Assembly: GCF_006517175.1 (NCBI RefSeq)
Contig: NZ_CP041186.1
Span: forward strand, 6,165,074-6,229,073
Length of the DNA stretch: 64,000 nt
Source of the DNA: Persicimonas caeni
GTDB lineage: Bacteria > Myxococcota_A > Bradymonadia > Bradymonadales > Bradymonadaceae
Reading direction: 5' to 3'
Within the stretch, counting starts at the first letter, position 1. Every line of letters starts with the position of its first letter. Of the stretch, positions 27,533 through 37,922 are shown piece by piece. The position numbers and the translations under genes were made by a program. The notes under the pieces are model-generated. The model was not told the DNA's origin. It worked only from the letters and a program-made list of their open reading frames with translations, and made no database searches.

Positions 27533-29892
27533 AAGCGCTCAACCGCAAATTGCTGCGCGACTTGTCTCGGCTGCAGGGTCAGATCGTCACCGTCGCGCTG
27601 GTGGTGGCCGCGGGGTTGTCGAGCCTGGTGGGCATCTACAGCACGCTCAACTCCATCGAGGCGTCGAAGGACGCCTATTACGAGCGCAATCGCTTTGCCG
27701 ATGTGTTCGTGCACGCCAAGAAGGCGCCCGAAGCGCTCGAGCCTCGCCTCGTGGATATCCCGGGGGTGCAGACGCTGGAGACGCGGGTGACCGAGGCGGC
27801 GCTGATCCCGCTCGAGGGGATGGTCGAGCCGGCGCGCGGCCAGGTCGTGTCGCTTCCGGCGGGGTCGGAGCCGGCGCTCAACAGCCTGCACCTGACGATG
27901 GGGAGGATGCTCCGGGCCGAGGCGCTCGACGAGGTGATCGTGCTCGACGCCTTCGTCGAGGCGCACGAGCTTCGCCCGGGCGATACGCTGCCGGTGGTCA
28001 TGGGCGGCCGCCAGCGCGACCTGCGCATCGTGGGCTTGGCGATGTCGCCCGAGTTCGTCTTCTTTAGCGGCTCGGGCGAGATCGTGGCCGACCCGGAGCG
28101 AAACGCGGCGTTGTGGCTCAATCGCGAGGCCGTCGAGGCGGCCTACGGGCTGGACGGCTCGTTCAACGACGTGGTCGTCGGTCTGCAGCCGGGGGCGTCG
28201 GCCCAGCAGGTCATCACCGAGCTCGACCGCCTGCTCGAGCCGTACGGGGGCCTGGGCGCGGTGCCGCGAAAGCGCCAGGCGTCGCACGCGGTGGTCACCC
28301 AGGAGATCTCGCAGCTTCGGTCGCTGGGCGCGGCCTTGCCGCTGGCGTTTTTGGCGGTGGCGGCCTTTTTGCTCAACGTCGTCTTGTCGCGGCTGGTCCA
28401 GTTGCAGCGCGGCGAGATCGCCACGCTCAAGGCGGTGGGCTACGGCGACCGGCAGATCGCGGCGCATTTCTTCGGCTTCGTGCTCGTCATCGTGGCCATC
28501 GGGGCGGTGCTCGGGCTCATCTTCGGGGCCTGGCTGGGCGACTATATGACCGGCCAATACGCCGACTATTTCCGGTTTCCGGGCTTCGAGTTTCGGGTCG
28601 ACTTCAAGCTCGTGGTGCTGGGCGTGGCCGTCGCGCTGGTGGTGGGCGTGGGCGGGGCGTTCGGCACGCTGTACCGGGTGATGCGGCTGCCGCCGGCCGA
28701 GGCGATGCGCCCGCCGGCGCCGGAGGTCTACCGGGCGACGCTGCTCGAGCGGCTGGGGCTGTCGCGGTGGCTGTCGGCGTCGACGCGCATGATCGTGCGC
28801 GACCTGGAGCGCCACCCGTTTCGGTTTTTGGTGTCGTGGTTCGGCCTGGCCGTGGCGGTCTCGTTGCTCGTCTTCGGGCGCTTTGGCTGGGACGGCCTCG
28901 AGCGAATCATCGAGCTGCAGTTCACCCTCGGGCAGCGCGAGGATATCGCCGTGTCGTTCACCTCGCCGCTGTCGGAGCGCGCCGAGCGCTCGCTCGAGAG
29001 CCTGCCCGGCGTGCTCGAGGTGGAGGCGCATCGGCAGGTGCCGGTGCGTTGGGTCGCCGGGCATCGCTACCGCGACAGCGTGCTCGTGGGCTACCCGGAG
29101 TACAACGAGCTTCGCCGGCCGATCGCCGAGGGGGCGACGATCATCCGGCCGCCCGAGCAGGGCGTGCTCATCAGCCGGCAGCTCGGCGAGATCCTGGGCG
29201 TGGAGGCGGGCGACACGGTGGTCGTCGAGGTGCGCGAGGGCGACCGCGAGCGCTTCGAGGTGAAAGTGATGGGCCTGGCCGACGACACCTTCGGGCTGTT
29301 CGGCTACATGCAGCGCGAGGCGCTCGACGCCAAATTGCAGGACGCCGGCGCGATCACGAGCGCGTATCTGCGCGTCGACCCGCGCTATATGGACGAGGTG
29401 TTCCGGCGCCTCGAGGATATGCCCGCGGTCGAGTCGGCCCAGCGAAGCAGCCGGATTTTGGAGACCTTTCGCGAGCAGATCGACGAGTCGGTCTCCTTCC
29501 AGACGCTCGTCATCGTGATCATCGCGTCGGTGATCGTCATCGGGGTCGTCTACAACAACACGCGCGTGGCGCTGTCGATGCGCGGCCGCGAGCTCGCCAG
29601 CCTGCGGGTGCTGGGCTTCACTCGGCGCGAAGTCGCTTACATTTTGCTCGCCGAGCAGGCCATCCAGGTGGTCTTGGCGCTGCCGGTGGGGTTCGTGCTC
29701 GGCGCGTGGTTCGCCGAGCTTTTGGTGGCGACGATGGACCAGGAGAATTTTCGGTTCCCGATGTACATCTCGCCGCGGACATTCGCGTTTACGACGGTGG
29801 TCACCCTCGTCTCGGCGCTGTTCAGCGGCTACCTGGTGCGTCGCAAGCTCGATCGAATGGACTTGACCGAAGTGCTCAAAGAGCGGGAGTGA
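27526..29892 (+). CDS. ABC transporter permease with two FtsX domains
   Basis: A 788-residue permease starting at GTG (27526, or the adjacent GTG at 27529) inside the end of the ATPase gene. N-terminal helix ([19 protein letters not shown]), a periplasmic domain to about 265, three helices around 265-390, a second N-terminal-like helix near 440, a second periplasmic domain and three helices near the C-terminus (about 660-770), each set with an FtsX signature ([26 protein letters not shown]). This duplicated layout occurs in exporters of lipoproteins, peptides or amphiphiles. Followed four bases later by its adaptor gene. Confidence 0.88.
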   Translation: MVKALNRKLLRDLSRLQGQIVTVALVVAAGLSSLVGIYSTLNSIEASKDAYYERNRFADVFVHAKKAPEALEPRLVDIPGVQTLETRVTEAALIPLEGMVEPARGQVVSLPAGSEPALNSLHLTMGRMLRAEALDEVIVLDAFVEAHELRPGDTLPVVMGGRQRDLRIVGLAMSPEFVFFSGSGEIVADPERNAALWLNREAVEAAYGLDGSFNDVVVGLQPGASAQQVITELDRLLEPYGGLGAVPRKRQASHAVVTQEISQLRSLGAALPLAFLAVAAFLLNVVLSRLVQLQRGEIATLKAVGYGDRQIAAHFFGFVLVIVAIGAVLGLIFGAWLGDYMTGQYADYFRFPGFEFRVDFKLVVLGVAVALVVGVGGAFGTLYRVMRLPPAEAMRPPAPEVYRATLLERLGLSRWLSASTRMIVRDLERHPFRFLVSWFGLAVAVSLLVFGRFGWDGLERIIELQFTLGQREDIAVSFTSPLSERAERSLESLPGVLEVEAHRQVPVRWVAGHRYRDSVLVGYPEYNELRRPIAEGATIIRPPEQGVLISRQLGEILGVEAGDTVVVEVREGDRERFEVKVMGLADDTFGLFGYMQREALDAKLQDAGAITSAYLRVDPRYMDEVFRRLEDMPAVESAQRSSRILETFREQIDESVSFQTLVIVIIASVIVIGVVYNNTRVALSMRGRELASLRVLGFTRREVAYILLAEQAIQVVLALPVGFVLGAWFAELLVATMDQENFRFPMYISPRTFAFTTVVTLVSALFSGYLVRRKLDRMDLTEVLKERE

Positions 29893-29896
29893 GACG

Positions 29897-31108
29897 ATGT
29901 CCCTGGGCATGAACGTGTGGGCCAAACGCATCTTGTGGGGGCTTGTGGGGCTGGTCGTGCTCGGCGCGATCGTGTGGGCGTTTTTGCCCGGCGCGGTGCT
30001 CGTCGACGTGGGGCGAGTCGACCGCGACGTACTGCAGGTGACCGTGAGCGAGGACGGGCAGACGCGTGTGATCGACCGGTACACGGTCACCGCGCCGTTG
30101 ACCGGTCAGTTGGAGCGCATCGAGCTCGACGAGGGCGACGCGGTCCGACGCGAACAGACGCTCGCGCGGATTGCCCCGGTCGCCCCGCCTCTGTTGGACG
30201 TGCGCACTCGCGCGGAGGCCGAGGCGAGGGTGGCGGCCGCGGAGGCGGCGGTGAGCCAGGCGCAGGCGGCGGCTGCGCGGGCTCGGGACGCCTACGAGTT
30301 TTCGCGCGCCGAGGCGCGGCGTCAGGAGAAGCTGTTGGAGTCGGGCGTCGTCACCGGCCAGGTCGTCGACGAGGCCCGGCTCGCCGAGAAGACCGCCGCG
30401 GCCGACATGAAGTCGGCGCGCTTTTCGGTCGCCGTGGCCAGAAACGAACTCGAGCTCGCCCGCACGGCGTTGCGCACGCTGACTGGTGAGGAGGAAGGCG
30501 AAGGGGAGGTCATGGAGGTCGAATCCCCGGTCGACGCGGAGGTGTTGAAGGTCGTCCAAGAGAGCGAGGGCGTCGTGCAGATGGGCGCGCCGCTCGTCGA
30601 GCTGGGCGACCTGGGCTCGCTCGAAGTCATCGTCGACGTGCTCACCACCGACGCGGTCGCCGTCGAGCCGGGCGACCCGGTGCGCCTGGTGCGTTGGGGC
30701 GGCGAGCAGGCGCTCGAGGGCCGGGTCAAACGCGTCGACCCGTCGGCGTTTACGAAGATTTCGTCGCTGGGCGTCGAGGAGCAGCGCGTCGACGTCGTCG
30801 TCGCGTTGACCGACCCGCGCGCCCGGCAGGTCGACCTGGGCGACGGCTTTCGTGTCGAGGCCGACATCATCACCTGGCAAGGATCGAACGTCTTGCAGGT
30901 CGACTCGAGCGCGGTCTTTCGTGCCGGCGCAGGCTGGGCGGTCTACCGCATCGTCGACGGCGAGGCTCAGCTCACCCCCGTGGAGGTCGGCCGGCGCACC
31001 GAGCGCAAGGTGCAAGTGCTCGATGGGCTCGGCGCCGGCGACGAGGTGGTGTTGTATCCGACCGATGCGGTAGGCGACGGGGTCGACGTGGAGGTGCGCG
31101 GGCAGTGA
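29897..31108 (+). CDS. HlyD-type periplasmic adaptor (second efflux operon)
   Basis: A 403-residue adaptor: N-terminal anchor (ILWGLVGLVVLGAIVWAFL), lipoyl half-motif VTAPLTGQLERIELDEGDAVRREQ, an Ala-rich coiled coil (about 95-190), second half-motif ESPVDAEVLKVVQESEGVVQMG and a beta-barrel/membrane-proximal region. It completes an ATPase-permease-adaptor operon whose gene order is the reverse of the one at 17-20 kb, so the two systems are unlikely to be simple recent duplicates. Substrate unknown. Confidence 0.87.
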   Translation: MSLGMNVWAKRILWGLVGLVVLGAIVWAFLPGAVLVDVGRVDRDVLQVTVSEDGQTRVIDRYTVTAPLTGQLERIELDEGDAVRREQTLARIAPVAPPLLDVRTRAEAEARVAAAEAAVSQAQAAAARARDAYEFSRAEARRQEKLLESGVVTGQVVDEARLAEKTAAADMKSARFSVAVARNELELARTALRTLTGEEEGEGEVMEVESPVDAEVLKVVQESEGVVQMGAPLVELGDLGSLEVIVDVLTTDAVAVEPGDPVRLVRWGGEQALEGRVKRVDPSAFTKISSLGVEEQRVDVVVALTDPRARQVDLGDGFRVEADIITWQGSNVLQVDSSAVFRAGAGWAVYRIVDGEAQLTPVEVGRRTERKVQVLDGLGAGDEVVLYPTDAVGDGVDVEVRGQ

Positions 31109-31185
31109 GTTGCAACGCCGCCGCTCGCTCCTACCATTGTCGACCCTGACGATGCGAAAAAACGACCCGCGACGAGGAGGCGACG

Positions 31186-31938
31186 ATGACGTCTGCAGAC
31201 GAGAGCAGCGCCCAACAGCCCTACGAACTCATCTACTGGCCATCGATCCAAGGTCGCGGGGAGTTCGTGCGCCTGGTTCTGGAGGAGGGCGGGATTCCCT
31301 ACGAGGACGTCGCGCGCCAGCCGGAAGAGGAGGGCGGCGGGATGAACGCGATTCAAGAGATTCTCGGTGATATCGGCCAGACGCCAGGGTTTGCCGTGCC
31401 GATGCTTCGCGCCGGGGACCTGGTGATCAGCCAGACGGCCAATATTTGCCTCTTTTTGGCGACGCGTCACGGGTTAGTGCCCGACGACGAGGCGTCGCGC
31501 TGGCACGCAAATCAGTTGCAGTTGACGGTCATGGATTTTGTGACCGAAGCTCACGATACCCACCATCCGATCTCGGTCGCCGACTACTACGAGGACCAGA
31601 AGGAGGCCGCCAAGAGGCGCGCAAAGGCCTTCATCGAGCTACGCATGCCCAAGTTCTTGGGCTACTTCGAACGGGCCATCGACGCCGGCGCGCGGGCCGG
31701 TTGGCTCGTCGGCGAGCAGCGAAGCTATGTGGACTTGTCCCTGTTCCAGGTGGTCCGTGGACTCGAATATGCCTTTCCCAACGCCACCGCCCGTTGTCTC
31801 GAGGAGGCTCCCAATGTTGCAGCGCTTGCCGACCGAGTCGAGGCGCGCCCCAACGTCGCCGCCTACCTGAACTCCGAGCGGCGCATTCCCTTCAACGAAG
31901 ACGGCATCTTTCGACACTACTCCGAACTCGATCCATAA
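31186..31938 (+). CDS. Glutathione S-transferase family protein
   Basis: A 250-residue soluble protein with a GAGGAGGCGAC ribosome-binding site. The N-terminal thioredoxin-like domain shows YWPSIQGRGEFVRLVLEEGGIPYEDV, FAVPMLRAGDLVISQTANI (cis-Pro and the glutathione-contacting QT) and the C-terminal all-helical domain includes RSYVDLSLFQVVRGLEYAFP. The pattern resembles sigma/alpha-type GSTs more than the usual bacterial beta class. It conjugates glutathione or acts as a peroxidase on electrophiles. It stands alone, 77 bases after the efflux operon. Confidence 0.83.
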   Translation: MTSADESSAQQPYELIYWPSIQGRGEFVRLVLEEGGIPYEDVARQPEEEGGGMNAIQEILGDIGQTPGFAVPMLRAGDLVISQTANICLFLATRHGLVPDDEASRWHANQLQLTVMDFVTEAHDTHHPISVADYYEDQKEAAKRRAKAFIELRMPKFLGYFERAIDAGARAGWLVGEQRSYVDLSLFQVVRGLEYAFPNATARCLEEAPNVAALADRVEARPNVAAYLNSERRIPFNEDGIFRHYSELDP

Positions 31939-31993
31939 AATTCGCCTTCAGTCTCCAAAGTGTGGCATCGAGTTTGTTGCATCGATGTCACAA

Positions 31994-32030
31994 AAGTTTC
32001 GGTTTTCGCTTGAGAAAGTTTCGGTTTTCA
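31994..32030 (+). promoter_or_regulatory. Two direct repeats upstream of the calcium-binding surface protein
   Basis: AAAGTTTCGGTTTTC occurs twice, 22 bases apart (31994-32008 and 32016-32030), in the AT-rich gap before the gene at 32111. A spacing of about two helical turns would place two protein-binding sites on the same face of the DNA, as for an activator dimer. No -35/-10 pair is obvious beside them. The binding factor is unknown. Confidence 0.4.
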
Positions 32031-32110
32031 CGACGAATGTGCTTGAAGGAATTCGTGCTGTTCCGTAAAGTGCACAGGTGGAAAACTGAATGGCCTGACT
32101 GGAGACTTAT

Positions 32111-35100
32111 ATGTTCGAAATGCCGGATTGGACGAAGCTCGCCCCTTCTCGGGTAGCGGGATTAGCCGTGGCGGTGGTCGCCACCGTAGGCGCCACCCTC
32201 GCGTATGCCCCCGACGCCGAAGCTTGCAGTTCGACGCCGCCGCCGCCCGATTGCGGTGTGTCGTTGACTTGTTCGTTGCAGATGGCCGAGACGATGACGG
32301 CCGACGACGACCCTTCGGGCCAGATGCCCGCGCTTCTGTTTTTGACGGTGACCGGCAACGACCCGCGCTGTCCCAATATGGGGCGCGTGGAGGTCAACGT
32401 CGACGGTGAGTGTACCGGTTCGACGGCCGACACCGCCGGGCAGCCGGTGCCAGGCGGCGGCGGTGCGCTGACGACGACGATCGCGCAGGGCCGGCTCAAT
32501 CAGGTCAATATCCCCATCAGCTTCCAGCAGGGCGTGGCTCGCATGTGTCAGATGAGCGGCACGGCGACGGTGACGCTGTCGAGTGGCCAGACGGCCACGG
32601 CACAGTGCGCGCCGCAGCGAGCCTGCTTGGTGCCGGCATCGGGAGCCGAGACGCCGGCCGTCCAGATGCGCCTGGTCGACTCGAGCGCGGTCACCGCCGC
32701 GGGTCCCGGCCAGCCCTCCGAGACGCTCTACGAGATCGTCAACAACACCAACTCGACCTTCTTCGGCGAGTTGAACGTCAAGATGGATAACGCCAACGGC
32801 ATCCCCGATGCAGGCGATCTTCCGGCGCCCAACCCCGATCCGTCGGCGGTGTGCACCGAGAGTCTGGATCCGCCCGAAGAGCCGGCCGACTGTAGTGAAG
32901 AGCCGGTCGACGAGGTCTGCGGTTGCGACGGCCTGTCGTACGCCAACGAGTGCGTACTGGCGAACGCCGGCGTCCAGAAGCTCGACGACGGCAAGTGCAA
33001 GAAGCCGTACGCCGCCGCGTCGACCTTCTCGGTCTCCGACCCCAACGGCGGCGACGTCTTCCCGCTGGCTATCGAGATGGAAGGCGAGTCTGTCGATCGC
33101 TGCATCCCGCTGCCGGCCAACCCGGCGCTGTACACCGATTCGTCGGCCAACAAGAGCATCCGCAACCTGGGCCCGGGCGAGTCGGTTCGGTTCCGCGTGA
33201 TTTCGCGTAACTGGCACCTGTGCCGCGACGGCAGTTGCTCGCAGGCCACCGCCAAGCTCTCCGGTTCGCTGGCCGACGGCACGATCATCAACTCGTGCGC
33301 CGGCAACAGCGTCGTGGTCGACTCGACGCTGGCGGTCAACACCGACCAGTGCAGCGACGGCAGCGAGACCACCCCGCCGATCACCCCGTATATCCCGGAC
33401 GACTCCGACGGTGACGGCATCGACGACGATACCGAAATCGACAACGGCACCGATCCGAACAACTCGGACAGCGACGGTGACGGCCTGACCGACGATGAAG
33501 AGGCCTTCGAGGGCACCGACCCGAACAACGCCGACACCGACGGCGACGGGCTGAGCGATTACGACGAAGTCCACGTCCACCACACCGACCCGAACAACGC
33601 TGACACCGACGGCGACGGCCTGACCGACGGTGAAGAGGTCAACCGTTACGACACGCATCCGCGCCTTCCCGACACCGACGGAGACGGGCTGAGCGACTAC
33701 GACGAGGTGCACAATCACGGCACCGACCCGAACCAGCAGGACACCGACGGAGACAGGCTGACCGACGCTGAAGAGATCAGCTTGGGTACCGACCCGCTCA
33801 ACGACGACACCGACGGCGACGGCGAGGTCGACGGCATCGAGCACCGCAACGGAACCGACCCGCTGGCACCCGACTCGGTGGGCAACCTTCCGGACTCGGA
33901 CGGAGACGGGCTGACCGACGCCGAAGAGGCGGCGCTGGGCACCGACCCGAACAACGCCGACAGCGACGGCGACGGCCTGTCGGACGGCTTCGAGGTCAAC
34001 GTCTACGGCACCGACCCGAACAACACCGACACCGACGGCGACGGGCTGACCGACTACGAAGAAGTGCACACCCACGGCACCGACCCGACCACGAAGGACA
34101 CCGACGGTGATGGGCTGAGCGACTACGACGAAGTCAACACGCACGGCACCGACCCGCGTCTGTCGGACACCGACGGCGACGGGCTGAGCGACGGCGACGA
34201 AGTCAACGTGCACGGCAGCGACCCGACCGACGCCGACACCGACGGTGGTGGCGCAGGCGACGGCGAAGAAGTCAGCCACGGCTTCGACCCGACCGACCCG
34301 AGCGACGACGCCTACTTCGCCGGCTCGCTCAACGGCCGCGCAGGCATCGTGCTGACCGGCTCGGACGCCGACCGCTCCACGGTCCTGCTGCTGGAGAACA
34401 CCGGCTTCAACCGCACCGTCGGCCGCATCACCGCGACCGCCAAGAACCTGTCGCCCAAGGTCGGCCGTATCGAGTCGACCGTCGACGTGACCGACCAGAG
34501 CTGGACGGCCGGCGACACCGTGGAGGTGACCGCCTCGTTCGCCACCTTCCTGGACAAGGACAGCAGCCCCTACGACATCGAGCGGCTGCAGATGGGTCCC
34601 AAGGCGATGGCCGCCAACCACGACGGCACCCACTTCCTGGGCATGGGCGAAATCTGGTTGTCCTCGAGCCCCTACACCGTCTTCGACGTGATGTATCAGG
34701 GCAGCGTGTGGCTGGTGAACCCGAACACGGGCCGCTTCGAGCGTCAGAAGATCGATAACTTCTCGTTCGCGCCCAACGGCAACAAGCTCGACATCACCTA
34801 CAGCTTCAAGGCGCCGAACTTCGAGGTCGAGCGTGTCTACCTGATGCACGACGTCAACGGCTACGAGCGCCACGCCGTCGAGGAAGCCTGCGATGACGGC
34901 TTCGACGGCGACAACGACGGCACCGTCGACTGTGACGACCTCGACTGCGCCGCCAAGCCCATCTGCGACACCCCCGGTGGTGACGACACGGGCAACGGCT
35001 CCGAGGACGCCGGCACCGACGAAGATACCGGCACGGGCTCGGATACCGGCAACGGCTCGGCCGACGCCGGTAATGGCTCGGACATCGGCAGCGGTTCGGA

Positions 35101-35305
35101 TATCGGCACCGGCGCCGGCGATGTGGGCTCGCGCTATCAGGGCTCCATCAAGAACCACAGCAGCTGCGCGTGCCGCTCGGTCGACTCGACACCGTCGAGC
35201 AGCCTGGCGTACCTTGTGGCTGCGGTGATGGGCCTCGCTATGGTGGCGCTGCGTCGCCGCCGCGAGACCGAAGCCAAGACGGTGCGCGTGCGCATCGACG
35301 ACTGA
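32111..35305 (+). CDS. Secreted calcium-binding protein with Kazal and thrombospondin-3 repeats, MYXO-CTERM tail
   Basis: A 1064-residue surface protein with GGAG before the start. Order: signal peptide ending AEAC (residues about 1-39); an unassigned N-terminal domain; a Kazal-type module at about 257-298 ([13 protein letters not shown]); thrombospondin type-3 Asp-rich repeats at about 428-735 ([26 protein letters not shown]), each predicted to bind calcium; a beta-rich domain; a Thr-Gly-Ser-Asp linker; and a tail with SSCACR, a hydrophobic helix and RRRRE. Kazal modules often inhibit serine proteases, and the Ca-binding stalk would stiffen the protein outside the cell. The tail indicates myxosortase processing, as for the two DUF4215 proteins. 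Confidence 0.9.
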   Translation: MFEMPDWTKLAPSRVAGLAVAVVATVGATLAYAPDAEACSSTPPPPDCGVSLTCSLQMAETMTADDDPSGQMPALLFLTVTGNDPRCPNMGRVEVNVDGECTGSTADTAGQPVPGGGGALTTTIAQGRLNQVNIPISFQQGVARMCQMSGTATVTLSSGQTATAQCAPQRACLVPASGAETPAVQMRLVDSSAVTAAGPGQPSETLYEIVNNTNSTFFGELNVKMDNANGIPDAGDLPAPNPDPSAVCTESLDPPEEPADCSEEPVDEVCGCDGLSYANECVLANAGVQKLDDGKCKKPYAAASTFSVSDPNGGDVFPLAIEMEGESVDRCIPLPANPALYTDSSANKSIRNLGPGESVRFRVISRNWHLCRDGSCSQATAKLSGSLADGTIINSCAGNSVVVDSTLAVNTDQCSDGSETTPPITPYIPDDSDGDGIDDDTEIDNGTDPNNSDSDGDGLTDDEEAFEGTDPNNADTDGDGLSDYDEVHVHHTDPNNADTDGDGLTDGEEVNRYDTHPRLPDTDGDGLSDYDEVHNHGTDPNQQDTDGDRLTDAEEISLGTDPLNDDTDGDGEVDGIEHRNGTDPLAPDSVGNLPDSDGDGLTDAEEAALGTDPNNADSDGDGLSDGFEVNVYGTDPNNTDTDGDGLTDYEEVHTHGTDPTTKDTDGDGLSDYDEVNTHGTDPRLSDTDGDGLSDGDEVNVHGSDPTDADTDGGGAGDGEEVSHGFDPTDPSDDAYFAGSLNGRAGIVLTGSDADRSTVLLLENTGFNRTVGRITATAKNLSPKVGRIESTVDVTDQSWTAGDTVEVTASFATFLDKDSSPYDIERLQMGPKAMAANHDGTHFLGMGEIWLSSSPYTVFDVMYQGSVWLVNPNTGRFERQKIDNFSFAPNGNKLDITYSFKAPNFEVERVYLMHDVNGYERHAVEEACDDGFDGDNDGTVDCDDLDCAAKPICDTPGGDDTGNGSEDAGTDEDTGTGSDTGNGSADAGNGSDIGSGSDIGTGAGDVGSRYQGSIKNHSSCACRSVDSTPSSSLAYLVAAVMGLAMVALRRRRETEAKTVRVRIDD

Positions 35306-35332
35306 GCAACGACAACCATCGAGGCGAGGCGA

Positions 35333-35358
35333 GCGGGTGATGCCTCTCATTCACCCGC
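35333..35358 (+). terminator. Weak hairpin after the thrombospondin-3 protein gene
   Basis: GCGGGTGA and TCACCCGC form an 8-bp stem with a 10-base loop, starting 28 bases after the stop. A TTTTT run begins about 11 bases after the stem, too far for a textbook terminator. It could end or slow transcription before the peroxidase gene. Confidence 0.35.
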
Positions 35359-35373
35359 CCGCCAGAAGTTTTT

Positions 35374-36918
35374 ATGAAAAGAGGACCGAACAAAGTACCG
35401 CGTGGAGGTGCTCTTTTGGCAAAGGCCACGCTGCGGCTCGGCTGCAGCGTGGCCTTTGTCTGCTCTGTGGTGTTGGCTGGCTGCGAGCCGTCGGCGTCGA
35501 TTCACGACGATTCCGGGGTGACCGCCGCCGACCCCCAAGAAGATACCACCCAGCAAGACACGACGACGCAGGACGATACGTCCGAAGACACCACGGCAGA
35601 TACGGCCGAGCCCATCGACTGGGACGAGCGGCTCGCTCCCCTTCTCGAGGCCGCCGGGGCCGAACCCATCGAGCGTCGTGACGACCTCGATCCGAACAAG
35701 ATCGAGTTGGGGCGCATGCTCTTCTTCGACCCTATCTTGAGCGGCAACCGCGACACGGCCTGCGTGACGTGTCACCGCCTCGACGAGGGGACGACGGTGC
35801 ACCGCTCGTTTGTGGTCGGCACCAAGGCGGTCATCCGCGACGGCAAGCGCATGCCCGGGCCCGACCATGCCTTTTTGCCGCGCAATCCGCCCACGCTGTT
35901 CAACCTGGGCGAGCCGTACACGACCAGTTTGTTGTGGGACGGGCGGGTGACCAAGAATAGCGAGGGCCACTTCGTCATCTACGACAAAGGTTGGGAGGAA
36001 TCGCAGAGCAACTACCTGCGGCTGCTCTCGCCGGTGCTCGACGACCTGTTGGCCGCCCAGACGATGATGCCTGTGCTTCCGCGCGACGAGATGCGCGGCG
36101 ACTACGGCGAGCTCGACGTCAACGGTGAGCTCAACGAGCTGGCCCAGGTGCCCGACCACGACCTCGACAGCGTCTGGATGAAGCTCACCGAGCGGCTCTT
36201 GGCCGTAGAGGGCTACCGCGAGTTGTTCGAAAAGGTCTATCCGGACGTGCCGCTCGATGAGATCGAGTTCGCCCACGCCACGAACGCGTTCAGCGCATTT
36301 TTCGTCGACGCCTTTACCCACGGAGACAGCCCCTTCGACGGTTATCTGCGCGGCGACGAGGACGCGCTGACCGAGCAGCAGAAGCAGGGTGCGTATCTCT
36401 TCTTCGGCGAAGCTGGGTGCGCCAAGTGTCACACGGGTCCGGCGCTGACCGACGAGAAGCTCTACAATATCGGCGTTCGCCCCATCGGCTCGGGCCCCGA
36501 CGAGCATTACGAGATCGACCTCGGGGCGGTGCTTCGAAGTCACGCGGGCGAGGATAAGAAGTTTGCGTTTCGCACCCCGTCGCTTCGCAACGTCGAGCTG
36601 AGCGGGCCGTGGATGCACAACGGAGCGTACACCACTCTCGAGGCGGCGGTGCGCCATCACCTCGACCCGAAGTCGGCGTTGTGGGATTACGACGTCAGCC
36701 AACTCGACACGGAGTTCCAGCGCTACGTCCACACACGTGAAGAGGCGATTCGAAGCGTGGAAGCGACGCTCGAGCCGATGGCGGTGCTCGAGTTGAGCGA
36801 CGCCGAGGTCGACGCCCTCGTTGCTTTTCTCGAGTCGCTGACCAGCCCCAGCGCGCGCGATCTGGGCCACCTCGAGCCGGAGTCAGTTCCCAGCGGGCTC
36901 GCCATCCCCGACCCCTGA
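35374..36918 (+). CDS. Di-haem cytochrome c peroxidase / MauG-family lipoprotein
   Basis: A 514-residue predicted lipoprotein of the CCP/MauG family. Two c-type haem motifs are visible, CVTCH at residues 130-134 and CAKCH at 349-353, with the usual spacing; the region DLDPNKIELGRMLFFDP precedes the first and RTPSLRNVELSGPWMHNG, a CCP signature, follows the second. Cys in SVVLAGC is the lipobox, followed by a Thr-Asp linker. Family members reduce peroxide or modify proteins in the periplasm. The start may instead be the TTG at 35416, which has GGAGG seven bases before it and leads directly into the signal peptide. A perfect hairpin covers codons 17-28. Confidence 0.87.
   Translation: MKRGPNKVPRGGALLAKATLRLGCSVAFVCSVVLAGCEPSASIHDDSGVTAADPQEDTTQQDTTTQDDTSEDTTADTAEPIDWDERLAPLLEAAGAEPIERRDDLDPNKIELGRMLFFDPILSGNRDTACVTCHRLDEGTTVHRSFVVGTKAVIRDGKRMPGPDHAFLPRNPPTLFNLGEPYTTSLLWDGRVTKNSEGHFVIYDKGWEESQSNYLRLLSPVLDDLLAAQTMMPVLPRDEMRGDYGELDVNGELNELAQVPDHDLDSVWMKLTERLLAVEGYRELFEKVYPDVPLDEIEFAHATNAFSAFFVDAFTHGDSPFDGYLRGDEDALTEQQKQGAYLFFGEAGCAKCHTGPALTDEKLYNIGVRPIGSGPDEHYEIDLGAVLRSHAGEDKKFAFRTPSLRNVELSGPWMHNGAYTTLEAAVRHHLDPKSALWDYDVSQLDTEFQRYVHTREEAIRSVEATLEPMAVLELSDAEVDALVAFLESLTSPSARDLGHLEPESVPSGLAIPDP
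35421..35457 (+). other. Perfect 14-bp hairpin inside the start of the peroxidase gene
   Basis: AAAGGCCACGCTGC and GCAGCGTGGCCTTT pair perfectly around a 9-base loop. The A-rich entry and T-rich exit look like an intrinsic terminator of the same design as the one at 20538, yet it lies in the signal-peptide codons. It could be a terminator of the upstream gene read through by a downstream promoter, an attenuator, or a hairpin tuning translation from the TTG or ATG start. Confidence 0.55.
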
Positions 36919-37019
36919 TCCCCACGATTGGTGAATCGACCCCTCACTGATGGGCCGTCGGCATCTTCGTGTGTACGGTTAATAGTGAACGTGACCTTGC
37001 GCCGAAGGATGCCGAACCC

Positions 37020-37649
37020 ATGAGTGTCGGGCATATCCACGACCAACCCAGACCGACCAACACCGCGCGCAGTGCCTTCCACGTCTTGTCGGGCGTGATT
37101 GGGGTGCTGCTCGCCGAGTACGCACCGTGGTGGCTGGTGATGGCGGTGCCCATCACCCTGGCGAGCACGTTTTGGCTGCTCGAGGTGACCCGGCGCATGA
37201 GCGACGCGTGGAATGACACGCTGATGCGCTTCTTCGCGCCCATCGCCCACGCTCACGAGCGTGAACTGGTCAATTCTTCGACCTGGTACGCCACCGCGTT
37301 GAGCCTCTTGTCGCTGACGGGCTCGCCGCTGGCCTTCGGCGCGGGCGCGATCGTCTTGGGCCTGGGCGACCCGGCCGCGGCCCTCGTCGGGCGCAAGTAC
37401 GGGCGTGTGGCTCTCGTCAACAACCGCACCCTCGAAGGCACATTGACCTTTGTCGTCGTCGCCTTTCTGGCGGTGCTCGGCGTCGTGCTCCTATGGCACG
37501 ACGAGCTGTCGACCATGCGCATGCTCGCCGTATGCACGGCCGCTAGCGGCGCGGGCGCACTCACCGAGCTGTTGAGCCGGCGCATCGACGACAACTTCTC
37601 CATTCCGGTGGTCACCGGCGCAGTCGTCTGGGCAGTGCTCGCTGTTTGA
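37020..37649 (+). CDS. Dgk1/SEC59 (dolichol- or phytol-kinase-like) membrane protein
   Basis: A 209-residue integral membrane protein with AAGGA before the start. About six hydrophobic segments; the diagnostic stretch is VLGLGDPAAALVGRKYGR followed by NNRTLEGTLTFV, as in CTP-dependent polyprenol/diacylglycerol kinases (Dgk1, SEC59) and phytol kinase VTE5. Such enzymes phosphorylate a lipid alcohol at the membrane. The lipid substrate in this organism is unknown; phytol- or farnesol-like alcohols or diacylglycerol are possible. Single gene. Confidence 0.8.
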   Translation: MSVGHIHDQPRPTNTARSAFHVLSGVIGVLLAEYAPWWLVMAVPITLASTFWLLEVTRRMSDAWNDTLMRFFAPIAHAHERELVNSSTWYATALSLLSLTGSPLAFGAGAIVLGLGDPAAALVGRKYGRVALVNNRTLEGTLTFVVVAFLAVLGVVLLWHDELSTMRMLAVCTAASGAGALTELLSRRIDDNFSIPVVTGAVVWAVLAV

Positions 37650-37652
37650 TTA

Positions 37653-37813
37653 AGAGCTGGTTTCAATACCTTTTTTGGTCCCTGACTTCGTGAAATTGTC
37701 GATGCCTGCGTTGAAAGTGCTCGACGATAGCCTACGGCATCGCCTGCGCTTTTCGCCTTGGCCTCGACAATTTCATTTTGTCAGTGCCTCAAAACGGTTT
37801 TGAAACCACCTCT
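37653..37813. mobile_element. 161-bp MITE-like element with terminal and internal inverted repeats
   Basis: The left end AGAGCTGGTTTCAATACC matches the reverse complement of the right end, AGAGGTGGTTTCAAAACC, at 16 of 18 positions. Inside, a second inverted repeat CTGACnnnnTGAAATTGTCGA-type (GAAATTGTCGA / TCGACAATTTC, 11 bp perfect) makes the element one long hairpin. No gene is encoded. A duplication of two or three A/T bases may flank it (TTA... / ...TAA) but is too short to be sure. Confidence 0.65.
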
Positions 37814-37922
37814 AAGTGCCCTCACACCGAATGCCGCAGATCACCTGAGTGCAAACGCTCGACTCTTGTCCTACGAGAACCGTTCTCGGTTCGCTAAACT
37901 CATCAGAAGTTATATTGTTGTC

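Noticed and set aside
31965..31990. Sigma-54 promoter before the calcium-binding protein (TGGCAT ... TTGC)
   Set aside because: The distance between the GG and GC elements is 13 bases instead of the required 10.
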